Origin: Streptomyces alboniger
Lineage (GTDB): Bacteria > Actinomycetota > Actinomycetes > Streptomycetales > Streptomycetaceae
Assembly (NCBI RefSeq): GCF_008704395.1
Contig: NZ_CP023695.1
Location: 6,510,001 to 6,574,000, forward strand
Direction of reading: 5' to 3'
DNA length: 64,000 nucleotides
Shown piece by piece: positions 8,342 through 18,016 of this stretch. The stretch's first letter is position 1. Each line of letters starts with the position of its first letter. A model generated the notes under the pieces. The model did not search any database and was not told where the DNA came from. It was given only the letters and a program-made list of their open reading frames with translations. The position numbers were made by a program, and so were the translations under genes.

Positions 8342-10240
8342 ATGAGCCAGCAGGGGGAGAGGCGCACCGGCCGCGACGACGACTGGTGGGGGCAGCTGTA
8401 CGACGACACCACACAGGACACGGGCCCCACGCCCGCACCGGACACCCTCGACGACAGGTTCGCCTCGGCGTCGGACGCGGTGAAGGAAGGGACCCCCGCG
8501 GACGCGTCCCTCACTCCTCCGGCCCACGGGAACCCGCCCCCACCACCGGCCGGCCCGGGCGGACCTGCGGGCTCCGAGGCGGCGGGGGACCGGCGGGACG
8601 TACTGGGTCCGGCCGAACCTCGGTCGGCCGGGCCCCGGTCGTCCCAACCCTGGCCGGTCGAGTCAGGGTCAGCTCAGCGTGGTTCGGCTGGGCCCGCGGC
8701 TGCCGGGCCCCCGTCGGTCGAGTCCCGGTCGGTCAAGTCCCGGTCGGTCGAGCCCGGGTGGGGGGAGCCCTGCTCAGCTGGGTCTCAACCAGCCGGGCCG
8801 CAATCAGCCGAACCGCAACCAGCCGGGCCCCGGCCAGCCGGGCCCCAGTCGTTCGAACCCCGCGCGCCCGGACCCCAGCCGTCCGAACCCCGCGCGAGCG
8901 AGCCCGAAACGTCCGAGCCACGCTCAGCCGAGCCCCGACCCCCCAGCCCCGGCGCCCTGATTCCACCCCAGGCGCCACCGGACCCCGGCGGCCCCGCACC
9001 AACCCCTCCGCCCGCCCCACCAACCGCTCAGCCCGCTCCGTCCGACCCGGCCCGCCCGGGCGGCCCGCCCCCCGCCCCGCCCTCCACCCTCGTCACCCCC
9101 GCCCCCTGGGAACCCCCCACCGGGCCCACGGGCCCGGTGACCTTCGGGGCGGGCTCCGGGCCGGTGGCGGGGACGCCGCCCCGCCCGCCGGTGCCAGGGT
9201 CGCGAAGGCCCGGGTCGCCGAGGACCGAGGCTGCCGCGGGGCCGGCCGGCGCCGCCCCGTCGCCCTTCGCTTCCGCCGGTCCCGCCTACGTGGGTGACCG
9301 GCCCCCCACCTACGAGGCCGAGCCCACCGCCCTGCCCGCCGCCGACCCCGACGACCTGGGCGATCTCGTCGCGGACACCGTCCTGGACGGGGCGCGGTAC
9401 GGCTCGTCCACGCTGCGCGCCGCCTCCGTGCGCGGCGACTCCGCCCGCTACCGCGGCGAGCCCCGCCGCGACTCCCTGCTGACCGCCCGCTTCGGCACCG
9501 GAGAGGACGCCCTGGTGCTCGTCGCCATGGCCACCGGCGCCCGGGCGACCCCGGGAGCGCACCGCGCGGCCGCCGAGGCCTGCGAGTGGATCGGCAGGGC
9601 CGTGGGGCGCAGCCACCAGCGGCTCGCCGAGGACATCAGGGCCGCCCGGCGCGGAGACCTGAAGTCGGGCCTGCACCGCCTCACCGACCGCAGCCTCGGC
9701 AAGCTCCGCGCGCACGCGGCGGACCTCGGGCTCCAGCCGGACGAGTACGCCGCCTCCCTGCGCTGCCTCCTTTTGCCCGCGGACCCCCAGTGCCGTACGC
9801 GCGTCTTCTTCGGTGTCGGCGCGGGCGGCCTCTTCCGGCTGCGCGAGGGCGAGTGGCAGGACATCGAGCCGCGCGTCGCCGACGCCACCGGCGAGGCCGT
9901 GGTCGGCTTCGGCTCACCGCCGCCCCAGACCCCGGAGGGCGACCGCCTCACCATGGACCTGGGCATCACCACACCCCCGAGCCCCTACGAACCGGCCCCG
10001 GAACCACCCCGCGACCCCTTCCGCTTCCGGGCCTCGGTCGCCCGGCCGGGTGACACGCTCCTGCTGTGCAGCGGCGGCCTCGCGGAGCCCCTGCGCGGCG
10101 AGCCCGAGCTGGCCGAACACCTCACCCTCAGATGGCAGAAGAGCGGCCCGCCGGGGCTCGCCGCGTTCCTGGCCGACATCCAGGTCAGGGTCAAGGGGTA
10201 CGCCGACGACCGCACGGCCGCCGCGGTCTGGGAGGCATGA
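8342..10240 (+). CDS. PP2C-like protein with long disordered Pro/Ser/Glu-rich N-terminus
   Basis: A 632-residue protein. After a conserved N-terminal patch (DDDWWGQLYDD), residues 60-330 are low complexity, Pro-, Ser-, Gly- and Glu-rich, built from degenerate repeats around the pattern GPxSxEPR. The C-terminal 280 residues resemble a PP2C phosphatase fold (DSLLTARFGTGEDALVLVAMATGA, then RPGDTLLLCSGGLAEPL), but the canonical paired metal-binding aspartates of active PP2C (the DGHGG-type motif) are not evident. It may be a divergent or inactive phosphatase with a regulatory or scaffold role. The open frame begins 210 bases earlier inside the peptidase remnant; ATG 8342 is the first start after the hairpin. 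Confidence 0.75.
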   Translation: MSQQGERRTGRDDDWWGQLYDDTTQDTGPTPAPDTLDDRFASASDAVKEGTPADASLTPPAHGNPPPPPAGPGGPAGSEAAGDRRDVLGPAEPRSAGPRSSQPWPVESGSAQRGSAGPAAAGPPSVESRSVKSRSVEPGWGEPCSAGSQPAGPQSAEPQPAGPRPAGPQSFEPRAPGPQPSEPRASEPETSEPRSAEPRPPSPGALIPPQAPPDPGGPAPTPPPAPPTAQPAPSDPARPGGPPPAPPSTLVTPAPWEPPTGPTGPVTFGAGSGPVAGTPPRPPVPGSRRPGSPRTEAAAGPAGAAPSPFASAGPAYVGDRPPTYEAEPTALPAADPDDLGDLVADTVLDGARYGSSTLRAASVRGDSARYRGEPRRDSLLTARFGTGEDALVLVAMATGARATPGAHRAAAEACEWIGRAVGRSHQRLAEDIRAARRGDLKSGLHRLTDRSLGKLRAHAADLGLQPDEYAASLRCLLLPADPQCRTRVFFGVGAGGLFRLREGEWQDIEPRVADATGEAVVGFGSPPPQTPEGDRLTMDLGITTPPSPYEPAPEPPRDPFRFRASVARPGDTLLLCSGGLAEPLRGEPELAEHLTLRWQKSGPPGLAAFLADIQVRVKGYADDRTAAAVWEA

Positions 10241-10270
10241 CCGCCGCACCTGTGAATTCATGGAGCAAAG

Positions 10271-10345
10271 GGTCCAAGCGGTTACAAGGGGCCCAAGGGG
10301 TTACAAGAGGCCCAAGGGCTCCATGATGCCCAAAGGTTCCAAGGG
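10271..10345 (+). repeat. 19-bp tandem repeat cluster before poxB
   Basis: Two near-identical 19-bp units start with GTTACAAGG/AGGCCCAAGG at 10281 and 10300. Degenerate copies of the CCAAG core lie on both sides (10271-10278 and 10333-10345). The cluster fills the leader of poxB, where it could bind a regulator or simply be slippage-prone sequence. Confidence 0.6.
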
Positions 10346-10363
10346 TGAAGAGGTGCGTACCGC

Positions 10364-12106
10364 ATGGCCAAGCAGAACGTCGCCGAGCAGTTTGTCGACA
10401 TCCTCGTCCGGGCGGGCGTCCAGCGCCTGTACGGAGTGGTCGGCGACAGCCTCAACCCGGTCGTGGACGCCATCCGCCGCACGAAGGAGATCGACTGGGT
10501 CCAGGTGCGGCACGAGGAGACCGCCGCCTTCGCGGCTGGCGCCGAGGCCCAGATCACCGGCAAGCTCGCCGCCTGCGCGGGCTCCTGCGGTCCGGGCAAC
10601 CTCCACCTCATCAACGGCCTGTACGACGCCCACCGCTCCATGGCCCCGGTGCTCGCCCTCGCGTCGCAGATCCCGTCGAGCGAGATCGGCCTCAGCTTCT
10701 TCCAGGAGACGCACCCCGACCGGCTCTTTCAGGAGTGCAGTCACTACAGCGAGCTGATCTCCAGCCCGAAGCAGATGCCCCGGCTGCTCCAGACCGCCAT
10801 CCAGCACGCCGTCGGCCAGTCCGGCGTCAGCGTCGTGTCGCTGCCCGGCGACATCGCCTCCGAGCCCGCCCCGGACAAGGCCGCCGAGACCGCCCTGGTG
10901 ACCTCGCGGCCCACCGTGCGCCCCGGCGACGAGGAGATCGACAAGCTCGCGAAGATGATCGACAAGGCGGGCAAGGTCACGCTGTTCTGCGGCAGCGGCA
11001 CGGCGGGCGCCCACGCCGAGGTGATGGAGTTCGCCGAGAAGATCAAGTCCCCGGTGGGGCACGCGCTGCGGGGCAAGGAGTGGATCCAGTACGACAATCC
11101 GTTCGACGTCGGCATGAGCGGCCTGCTCGGCTACGGCGCCGCGTACGAGGCCACCCACGAGTGCGATCTGCTGATCCTGCTCGGCACGGACTTCCCGTAC
11201 AACGCCTTCCTGCCCGATGACGTCCAGATCGCCCAGGTCGATGTGCGCCCCGAGAACCTCGGCCGCCGCTCGAAGCTGGACCTCGCCGTCTGGGGCGACG
11301 TCCGCGAGACACTGCGCTGCCTCACCCCGCGCGTCTCGCCCAAGTCGAACCGCAAGTTCCTCGACAAGATGCTCAAGAAGCACGCGGACGCCCTCGAAGG
11401 CGTCATCAAGGCGTACACCCGCAAGGTCGACAAGCACGTCCAGATCCACCCCGAGTACGTCGCCTCGGTCCTGGACGAACTCGCCGCGGACGACGCGGTG
11501 TTCACCGTCGACACCGGCATGTGCAACGTCTGGGCGGCCCGCTACCTCACTCCCAACGGCAGGCGCCGCATCATCGGTTCCTTCAGCCACGGCTCGATGG
11601 CGAACGCCCTGCCGCAGGCGATCGGCGCCCAGTTCGTCGACCGCAAGCGCCAGGTCGTGTCGATGTCGGGCGACGGCGGCTTCTCGATGCTGATGGGCGA
11701 CTTCCTCACCCTCGTCCAGCACGACCTTCCGGTGAAGGTCGTCCTCTTCAACAACTCCTCCCTGGGAATGGTGGAGTTGGAGATGATGGTCGCCGGACTG
11801 CCGAACTACGGCACGGCGAACCACAACCCCGACTTCGCCGCCGTCGCCCGCGCCGCCGGGGCCTACGGTGTCCGCGTGGAGAAGCCCAAGCAACTCGCGG
11901 GCGCCCTGAAGGACGCCTTCGCGCACAAGGGCCCGGCGCTGGTCGACATCGTCACCGATCCCAACGCCCTCTCCATCCCGCCCAAGATCAGCTCGGACAT
12001 GGTGACCGGCTTCGCGCTCTCCGCCAGCAAGATCGTGCTGGACGGCGGAGTCGGCCGGATGGTGCAGATGGCCCGCTCGAACCTGCGGAACGTGCCGAGG
12101 CCCTGA
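10364..12106 (+). CDS. poxB: Pyruvate oxidase / pyruvate dehydrogenase (quinone), PoxB type
   Basis: A 580-residue thiamine-diphosphate enzyme with the usual three domains: an N-terminal pyrimidine-binding domain with the catalytic glutamate in VRHEETAAFAAG, a central FAD-binding domain, and a C-terminal pyrophosphate domain with the GDG...NN motif (SGDGGFSMLMGDF to FNNSS). The ubiquinone-dependent members oxidise pyruvate to acetate and CO2 at the membrane. The opening VAEQFVDILVRAGVQRLYGVVGDSLN and the overall length favour PoxB over acetolactate synthase, though a related oxidase cannot be excluded. The start at 10364 has GAGG about 12 bases upstream, and the leader contains a 19-bp repeat cluster. 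Confidence 0.88.
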   Translation: MAKQNVAEQFVDILVRAGVQRLYGVVGDSLNPVVDAIRRTKEIDWVQVRHEETAAFAAGAEAQITGKLAACAGSCGPGNLHLINGLYDAHRSMAPVLALASQIPSSEIGLSFFQETHPDRLFQECSHYSELISSPKQMPRLLQTAIQHAVGQSGVSVVSLPGDIASEPAPDKAAETALVTSRPTVRPGDEEIDKLAKMIDKAGKVTLFCGSGTAGAHAEVMEFAEKIKSPVGHALRGKEWIQYDNPFDVGMSGLLGYGAAYEATHECDLLILLGTDFPYNAFLPDDVQIAQVDVRPENLGRRSKLDLAVWGDVRETLRCLTPRVSPKSNRKFLDKMLKKHADALEGVIKAYTRKVDKHVQIHPEYVASVLDELAADDAVFTVDTGMCNVWAARYLTPNGRRRIIGSFSHGSMANALPQAIGAQFVDRKRQVVSMSGDGGFSMLMGDFLTLVQHDLPVKVVLFNNSSLGMVELEMMVAGLPNYGTANHNPDFAAVARAAGAYGVRVEKPKQLAGALKDAFAHKGPALVDIVTDPNALSIPPKISSDMVTGFALSASKIVLDGGVGRMVQMARSNLRNVPRP

Positions 12107-12136
12107 CCCGGGCCCCGGCCGCACCCGCCCGTCGGC

Positions 12137-15100
12137 TCAGGCGGGACGCAGTCGCAGCGTGACGATCTGGAAGGGCCGCAGCGCCAGGGTCAGACCGGCC
12201 TCGCCCGTGTCCGCCTCGCGCAGCGGCCGTTCCATCAGGTCCGTCACATCGGCCCGCGCCACCGGGAACGACGTGCCGAGCGTGGCCGCGGCCCGCCCGC
12301 CGCGCGACTCGTAGAGCCGTACGACGACATCGCCGCTGCGGTCGTCGGCGAGCTTGACCGACTCGACAGTGACCGCCGGATCGTCGATGCTCACCAGCGG
12401 CGCGAGGGCAGGCGCGTCGGCCACCCGCAGCGGCAGGTTGAGCGCCAGTCCCTCCGCGACCGCGTCGCCCGTCGCCGCGCCGGGGAGCAGGGCGTACGTG
12501 AAGCGGTGCGCGCCCTGGTCGGTCTCCGGGTCCGGGCTGTGCGGGGCCCGCAGCAGTGTCAGGCGCACGGTGGTGCCGAGGGCGCCGCCGTGCTCCGTGC
12601 GCGTCACGTCATGGCCGTACGTCGAGTCGTTGAGCAGCGCGACGCCGTACCCCTCCTCGGCCACCCGCAGCCAGCGGTGCGCGCAGATCTCGTAACGCGC
12701 GGCGTCCCATCCGGTGTTGGCGTGCGTGGGCCGGTGGACATGGCCGAACTGGATCTCGGCGGCGGACCGTTCGGCGTGCACGTCCAGGGGGAACGCGGCC
12801 TTGAGTACCTTCTCCGACTCCCGCCAGTCGACGTCCGTGACGATGTCGACGCGCCTGCTGCCCGCCGCGAGCCGGATCACCTGCGTGATCCGCGACTCCC
12901 CGAACGCGCGCACCACCCGCACGGCGACCCGCGACGGCCCGTCCTCGACCAGCTCGACGGAGTCCGCGTCCGTGAGGTCGGTGTGCCGCCGCCGGTAGTG
13001 CCGGTCGAGGTCCCAGGCGTCGTAGCGCGTGGGGTGGTCGGGGTGCAGCTGGAGGAGGTTGCCGGGGGCCGCTAGCACCTCACGGTCCGCGGTCAGGTCC
13101 CGCACGGAGGTGAGGAGCCCGGCCGCGTCGACGGTCACGCTCAGCCGCTCGTTGGTGAGGACGATCGTGTCGCCGGTCGTGTGCGCGGCCGCTCCCGGAC
13201 CCGGCGCCACGACGCCGTCCAGACTCCGTGTGCCGAGGGCGGGGACGTCCACGCGCACCAGCGTGCCGTCCCCGCCGTCCACCACCTCGCTGCGGGCGTA
13301 CGGCGAGGCGTTGAGCACCGCGGGCCCGCCCGCGCCGAGCGCGCGCACGGCCGACGCGGTGATCCCCTCCAGCTCGGCCAGCACGCGCCCGTAGGTCTCA
13401 CGTGCCTCCCGGTGCACCCACGCGATCGACGAACCGGGCAGGATGTCGTGGAACTGGTGCAGCAGGACCGTCTTCCACAGCCGGTCCAGCGCGTCGTACG
13501 GATAGACGTACGCCGGATCCCGTACCGCCGCGGCCGTGCACCACAACTCCGCCTCACGCAGGGCGTGTTCGCTGCGGCGGTTGCCGCGTTTGGTTGCCGC
13601 CTGGGTGGTGTACGTCGCCCGGTGCAGCTCCAGATACAGCTCGCCCGACCAGACCGGGGCGCCGGCGCCGTACTCCTCCTCGGCCGCCGCGAAGAACGCC
13701 GACGGCTTCTCGATCTCGACGCGCGGCGACCCCTCCAGGGACCTCAGGCGCCGCGCCCGCTCCATCATCTCGCGGGTCGGACCGCCCCCGCCGTCACCCC
13801 AGCCGAACGGCACCAGGGAGCGGGTCGCACGCCCCTTGTCCGCGAAGTTCCGCTCGGCGTGGGCGAGTTCGGCGCCGTGGAACTGTGAGTTGTACGTGTC
13901 CACTGGCGGGAAGTGGGTGAAGACCCGGGTGCCGTCGATGCCCTCCCACCAGAAGGTGTGGTGCGGCATCCTGTTGGACTGGTTCCAGCTCAGCTTCTGG
14001 GTGAGGAACCAGCGCACGCCTGCCAGCTTCGCCAACTGCGGGAAGGCGGCGGTGTAACCGAAGGAGTCCGGCAGCCAGATCTCCTCGGTCTCCACGCCCA
14101 GCTCCTCGCGGAAGAACCTCCTGCCGTGGGTGATCTGCCGGGCCAGTGCCTCACCGCCCGGCATGTTGGCGTCCGACTCCACCCACATCGAGCCGACCGG
14201 CGCCCAAGTCCCGTCGGCTACCGCCTTCTTGATGCGCTCCCAGATGTGCGGCTGGTGCTCCTTCACCCACGCGTACTGCTGGGCCTGCGAGCAGGCGAAG
14301 ACCAGCTCCGGATACTCCTCGGCCAGCGCCGTCACATTGGCAAAGGTGCGCGAAGCCTTGCGTACCGTCTCGCGCAGCGGCCACAGCCACGCCGAGTCGA
14401 TATGCGCGTGACCGGCAGCCGATACGCGGTGCGCGCTCGCGTGCGCGGGCCTGGCGAGCACCCCGGCGAGGGCCGCGCGCCCGGCCGCCGCCGTGCCCGG
14501 CACATCGTGCAGATCGAGCGCGTCGAGCATGTCCTCAAGGGCCCGGAGGATCTCGTGCCGCCGCGGACGGTCGGCTTCCAGTTCGCCCATCAGCTCGGAG
14601 AGGACCTCGATGTCCAGGGTCAACTGCCATACGTCCTCGTCCAGTACGGCGAGATCGGCAGACGCGAATCGGTAGATCGGGCTAGTACTTGCGGTCAGGA
14701 CGTCGCCCAACGGCGTCGGCACGAAGTCGTGCAGAACAGTCGGATTGGCCGCCGCCTCCAGAAGTAGGTGCACCGGCTCACCACCCCGCGCGGGGGAAGC
14801 CACCGGAATATGCCGATTGCGCGGGTGAACTCCTTTCAGTGGAACGCCCGCCGCGTCGTACACCAGCCCCTCGGCCTGGAACCCCGGCCCTTCCTCCGTG
14901 AACCCAGGGTCGATCACCACCTCGACACGGCGCCCCCGCCACTCCCGCGGGACCTGCCCTTGGAGGCGGAACCAGCTGGTCGACCAGGGACTTCCCCATT
15001 CGCTGCCGGTCTCGAAGGGTTCGTACGACGCCTCCAGAGCGGCCGATACGGGTACCGGCTCGCCCGGCGCGTGCCAGGCGGAGAGGGCGAGCGGCACCCT

Positions 15101-15181
15101 GCGCGGATACTGGGCGGGACGGATGAACTGGCGCAGCGCCCGCTCCAGGCGGCCTTCCACCAGCAGTCTGTCGTCATGCAC
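12137..15181 (-). CDS. Alpha-mannosidase, glycoside hydrolase family 38
   Basis: A 1014-residue cytosolic GH38 enzyme (no signal peptide). The catalytic domain starts with the zinc-binding element GHAHIDSAWLWPLRET and contains the nucleophile region WVESDANMPGGEALARQ; the aspartate in that motif is the expected nucleophile and pairs with a conserved LPDSFGY element. The long C-terminal beta domains match bacterial class II mannosidases. It should release alpha-linked mannose from oligosaccharides taken up or turned over by the cell. The start is GTG 15181 with GAGGAG five bases upstream. No sugar transporter or regulator adjoins it. Confidence 0.92.
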   Translation of the reverse strand: MHDDRLLVEGRLERALRQFIRPAQYPRRVPLALSAWHAPGEPVPVSAALEASYEPFETGSEWGSPWSTSWFRLQGQVPREWRGRRVEVVIDPGFTEEGPGFQAEGLVYDAAGVPLKGVHPRNRHIPVASPARGGEPVHLLLEAAANPTVLHDFVPTPLGDVLTASTSPIYRFASADLAVLDEDVWQLTLDIEVLSELMGELEADRPRRHEILRALEDMLDALDLHDVPGTAAAGRAALAGVLARPAHASAHRVSAAGHAHIDSAWLWPLRETVRKASRTFANVTALAEEYPELVFACSQAQQYAWVKEHQPHIWERIKKAVADGTWAPVGSMWVESDANMPGGEALARQITHGRRFFREELGVETEEIWLPDSFGYTAAFPQLAKLAGVRWFLTQKLSWNQSNRMPHHTFWWEGIDGTRVFTHFPPVDTYNSQFHGAELAHAERNFADKGRATRSLVPFGWGDGGGGPTREMMERARRLRSLEGSPRVEIEKPSAFFAAAEEEYGAGAPVWSGELYLELHRATYTTQAATKRGNRRSEHALREAELWCTAAAVRDPAYVYPYDALDRLWKTVLLHQFHDILPGSSIAWVHREARETYGRVLAELEGITASAVRALGAGGPAVLNASPYARSEVVDGGDGTLVRVDVPALGTRSLDGVVAPGPGAAAHTTGDTIVLTNERLSVTVDAAGLLTSVRDLTADREVLAAPGNLLQLHPDHPTRYDAWDLDRHYRRRHTDLTDADSVELVEDGPSRVAVRVVRAFGESRITQVIRLAAGSRRVDIVTDVDWRESEKVLKAAFPLDVHAERSAAEIQFGHVHRPTHANTGWDAARYEICAHRWLRVAEEGYGVALLNDSTYGHDVTRTEHGGALGTTVRLTLLRAPHSPDPETDQGAHRFTYALLPGAATGDAVAEGLALNLPLRVADAPALAPLVSIDDPAVTVESVKLADDRSGDVVVRLYESRGGRAAATLGTSFPVARADVTDLMERPLREADTGEAGLTLALRPFQIVTLRLRPA

Positions 15182-15297
15182 GGAGGCTCCTCGAACGCTC
15201 GGTGGCGGGGGTCCACCGCTTCATTTCCCCTCAGCGCCCCGGCACACCCCCGCCATTGGTTGATGATTCGACAGGAGTGCCGTCATGGGGCCGGGGC

Positions 15298-15843
15298 ATG
15301 CATTCCGTGAGGTTGTTCGACCAAGGAGGCAAGGTCATCGCTTGGTGGGCGGGGGTCATGACGAGGCAGTCAGGTAGGAGCGGCCCGGGGGGATTCGGGT
15401 CCTCTTCACCGAACGTACGGGACGAGATCGCCGAGGGAGCGCAGGCCGGACCGGACCGGGCCCAGCTCAGGCGCAGACTGGGGAGGTCTGATCTGTCGGC
15501 GGTACCCGAGGTCAGGGCCGCCCTGAGGGAATTCCTGAGACGCTGGGGGCAACCGGCACGGGCCGACATAGCCGAGCTGCTCACCAGCGAACTGGTCACC
15601 AACGCACTGGTGCACACCGATCACGACGCGATCGTCACCGCGAGCCTGGGCCCGCGCGGGCTGCGTGTCGAGGTGCGGGACTTCGTGGGCCGCCGCCCCG
15701 AGCCGCGGGTACCGAACGCCGACGACGGTACGAACGGCAGGGGCCTGGTCCTCGTGCAGTCCCTCGCAGACGCGTGGGGCGTGCGCGCCCACGGGGTGGG
15801 GAAGGCGGTGTGGTTCGAGCTGAACGGCGGCGGCACGGCGTGA
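15298..15843 (+). CDS. Anti-sigma-factor type ATP-binding protein (HATPase)
   Basis: About 181 residues with a C-terminal GHKL/HATPase domain of the RsbW/SpoIIAB kind: an N-box helix ADIAELLTSELVTNALVHT and a G-box stretch GRGLVLVQSLADAWGV. Streptomyces has dozens of these; they either bind sigma factors or act as ATP-dependent switch kinases. The start is uncertain: ATG 15298 was used. A second ATG at 15358 would remove 20 residues, and a perfect AAGGAGG at 15323-15329 is followed seven bases later by an in-frame ATC (15337). There is no sigma-factor gene next to it. Confidence 0.75.
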   Translation: MHSVRLFDQGGKVIAWWAGVMTRQSGRSGPGGFGSSSPNVRDEIAEGAQAGPDRAQLRRRLGRSDLSAVPEVRAALREFLRRWGQPARADIAELLTSELVTNALVHTDHDAIVTASLGPRGLRVEVRDFVGRRPEPRVPNADDGTNGRGLVLVQSLADAWGVRAHGVGKAVWFELNGGGTA

Positions 15844-15875
15844 ACCCTGCCGCCACCGCCAGGACCCTGGTGTGA

Positions 15876-16934
15876 TCAGCCGAACTGCTGCTCCAGGTCC
15901 TTGAGCTTCTGCTCCAGCGAGTCGAGCCGGGGCAGGGTCTGCGTGTCATCCTCCGCCGTGAGGTCGACGGTGACGGGGGTGGCATTCTCGGCGTCACCTC
16001 TGACGGCCTGGAGGGAGGGGCGGGCGCGTACCGGCAGTTCTTCCTGCGGCGCTATAGCAGGGTCCGCGCCGACCTGCGCGGACCCGGCGGACGCGGAGAC
16101 AGCCTGTACCTCGACCTGCCTGCCGCCCCGGGCGTAACCCCGGTGGCCGCGGCTGATGGCCTTGAGCCGGGCGCGCTCCAGTTTCTCGTGGTCGCGCCTC
16201 TGTAGCCGCGTGCGCTCCTTCTCGCGGCGGTCCTCACGCACCTCCTCGACGGCCTCGTCCAGCGTGCGTACGCCTTCGAGGAGCATCAGCGACCAGGCGC
16301 CGAACGTCTCCCGGGGCGCGCGCAGCCACCGCACGATACGGATCTGCGGCAGCGGCCGCGGCACCAGACCCTGCTCCCGCAGCGCCGCCCGGCGGGTCTG
16401 CTTCAGCGCGCGGTCGAAGAGCACCGCCGCCGACAGCGACATCCCGGCGAAGAACTGCGGGGCGCCGGCATGGCCAAGACCCCGTGGCGCGTGCACCCAG
16501 TTGAACCAGGCGGCGGCCCCGGCGAACGTCCACACGAGCAGCCGCGAGCCGAGCGCCGCGTCGCCGTGGCTGGCCTCGCGCACGGCGAGGACGGAACAGA
16601 ACATGGCCGCGCCGTCGAGGCCGAACGGCACGAGGTACTCCCAGCCGCCGGAGAGGCTGAGATTCTGCCGGCCGAAGCCGACAAGGCCGTGGAAGGAGAG
16701 CGCGGCGGCCACCGCCGCGCAGCAGAACAACAACACGTAGGACGCGGTGCCGTAGATGGCTTCCTTGCGCCTGCGGCGCTCCTCGCTGCGTTCCCACGAA
16801 TCGTCGCCCGTGGCCTTCGCTGCTCTGTCGTGGCCTCGCTTGCCGCGCGCGAGCACCGCCACCGCCACCAGCATGCCCAGGAGCAGGACGCCGCCGGGGA
16901 GCAGCCAGTCCAGCGATATGTCGGTCAGTCTCAT
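15876..16934 (-). CDS. DUF2637 membrane protein (SpdB-like)
   Basis: A 352-residue protein. Four hydrophobic segments (around residues 12-30, 70-90, 105-125 and 135-155) are followed by a charged, arginine- and glutamate-rich cytoplasmic half containing a probable coiled coil (REDRREKERTRLQRRDHEKL) and a C-terminal heptad-like tail. DUF2637 occurs in Streptomyces chromosomes and conjugative plasmids and is related to the SpdB spread proteins, so a role in the cell envelope or in DNA transfer is possible, but no transfer genes are nearby. The start at 16934 follows AAGGGA by six bases; it faces the ATP-binding protein gene tail to tail. Confidence 0.8.
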   Translation of the reverse strand: MRLTDISLDWLLPGGVLLLGMLVAVAVLARGKRGHDRAAKATGDDSWERSEERRRRKEAIYGTASYVLLFCCAAVAAALSFHGLVGFGRQNLSLSGGWEYLVPFGLDGAAMFCSVLAVREASHGDAALGSRLLVWTFAGAAAWFNWVHAPRGLGHAGAPQFFAGMSLSAAVLFDRALKQTRRAALREQGLVPRPLPQIRIVRWLRAPRETFGAWSLMLLEGVRTLDEAVEEVREDRREKERTRLQRRDHEKLERARLKAISRGHRGYARGGRQVEVQAVSASAGSAQVGADPAIAPQEELPVRARPSLQAVRGDAENATPVTVDLTAEDDTQTLPRLDSLEQKLKDLEQQFG

Positions 16935-17121
16935 CTGGGGTCCCTTGCATCGCGGTAGGGCGTTTCGGCGCCATAGTGACCCGATCCCGACGACCCTCAG
17001 GAGGGTTTCGGGACAAGAGAACGCCAAGGGGGTGCGAGGGAGTGCGCAGAACGCGATTTAGCTCGAACTGACGCTTGATGAGTGGCCGTTGAGTTCGATT
17101 AAACAGGCCCGAAGGGGTGGT

Positions 17122-17988
17122 TCAGCCGGACGTGGCGGCGGTGGCGCTCAGCCGAGCGACCCGGTCCGCGTCGCAGGTGCGCGGGCAGGTGACGCAGGTG
17201 TCGTCGGGGCGCAGCGTGTAGAACATGCAGCAGCTCGCCCGGTCGCGGGTCGGCAGCGCCTCGCCGTTCGGTCCCGTCAGCTCCCGGAAACCGGCCGTGC
17301 CCACGTACGGCTTCGTGGCGCCCGGCAGCAGTCGCTCCAGCTCCGTCATCGCGCGCCGTTCCTCGCCGAGGAGGTGCGCGATGTACCAGAGGCCCTCGAC
17401 GATCTCGTCGGTGGCCGCGCTCCACAGGGCGCGCGAACGGCGCCGCATCCGGGGGCCGAAGCCTTCCAGGAGCGGGCCGAGGTGCTCGGCGACCGCCGCC
17501 CGCACCTCCGCGCGCAGCGCCTCCTCGTCGGGGACGACGCGGGCGCCGGGCAGGGCGGCGGCAGGGTCGCCCGGCAGACAGGCGAAACCGTCCGTGCGGA
17601 CGGCCATGCGGCCGAGGGCGCGATGGAAGGAGACGTTGGCCACCGGCAGGCGCGGGACGCGGCGGTGGAGGAACCACGGGACCGTGATCAGCAGGGTGGC
17701 CGGCCAGGCGTACCGGTGCAGGCCGAAGCTCGCCACCACGTCGGGGCGCGCCTGGGTGCCGTAGTCCTTCAGGACCTGTGCGTTGTCCCACGCCAGGAAC
17801 GCGTCGAGGTCGGCCCCGCCCTCCGCGAGCCGGGCGGCGGTGACCCAGCCGCCACCCTGGGGAGCCTGTTCCCCGGCGCCGAGTTCGGTGACGCGCAGTC
17901 CGGGAAACACCTCGGTGAGGCGGGCATAGGAGTCCGCGACGGCGCTGGGGGCGCTCTGGGCGGGCGCGGCCAAGGTGGGGACGGACAT
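17122..17988 (-). CDS. FhuF-like ferric siderophore reductase
   Basis: A 288-residue protein ending in the FhuF-type 2Fe-2S motif: two adjacent cysteines followed by two more in CCMFYTLRPDDTCVTC, with a fifth cysteine nearby. Members reduce ferric siderophores in the cytoplasm to release iron. The N-terminal 200 residues are the usual poorly conserved FhuF fold, including the SFHRALGRM patch. A 19-bp iron box (18017-18035) sits about 30 bases upstream of the start, so expression should be derepressed in low iron by a DmdR/IdeR regulator. A GntR gene diverges from it across the same promoter region. Confidence 0.88.
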   Translation of the reverse strand: MSVPTLAAPAQSAPSAVADSYARLTEVFPGLRVTELGAGEQAPQGGGWVTAARLAEGGADLDAFLAWDNAQVLKDYGTQARPDVVASFGLHRYAWPATLLITVPWFLHRRVPRLPVANVSFHRALGRMAVRTDGFACLPGDPAAALPGARVVPDEEALRAEVRAAVAEHLGPLLEGFGPRMRRRSRALWSAATDEIVEGLWYIAHLLGEERRAMTELERLLPGATKPYVGTAGFRELTGPNGEALPTRDRASCCMFYTLRPDDTCVTCPRTCDADRVARLSATAATSG

Positions 17989-18016
17989 GCGGGGACCACC
18001 GAATCGCGATCGATTG

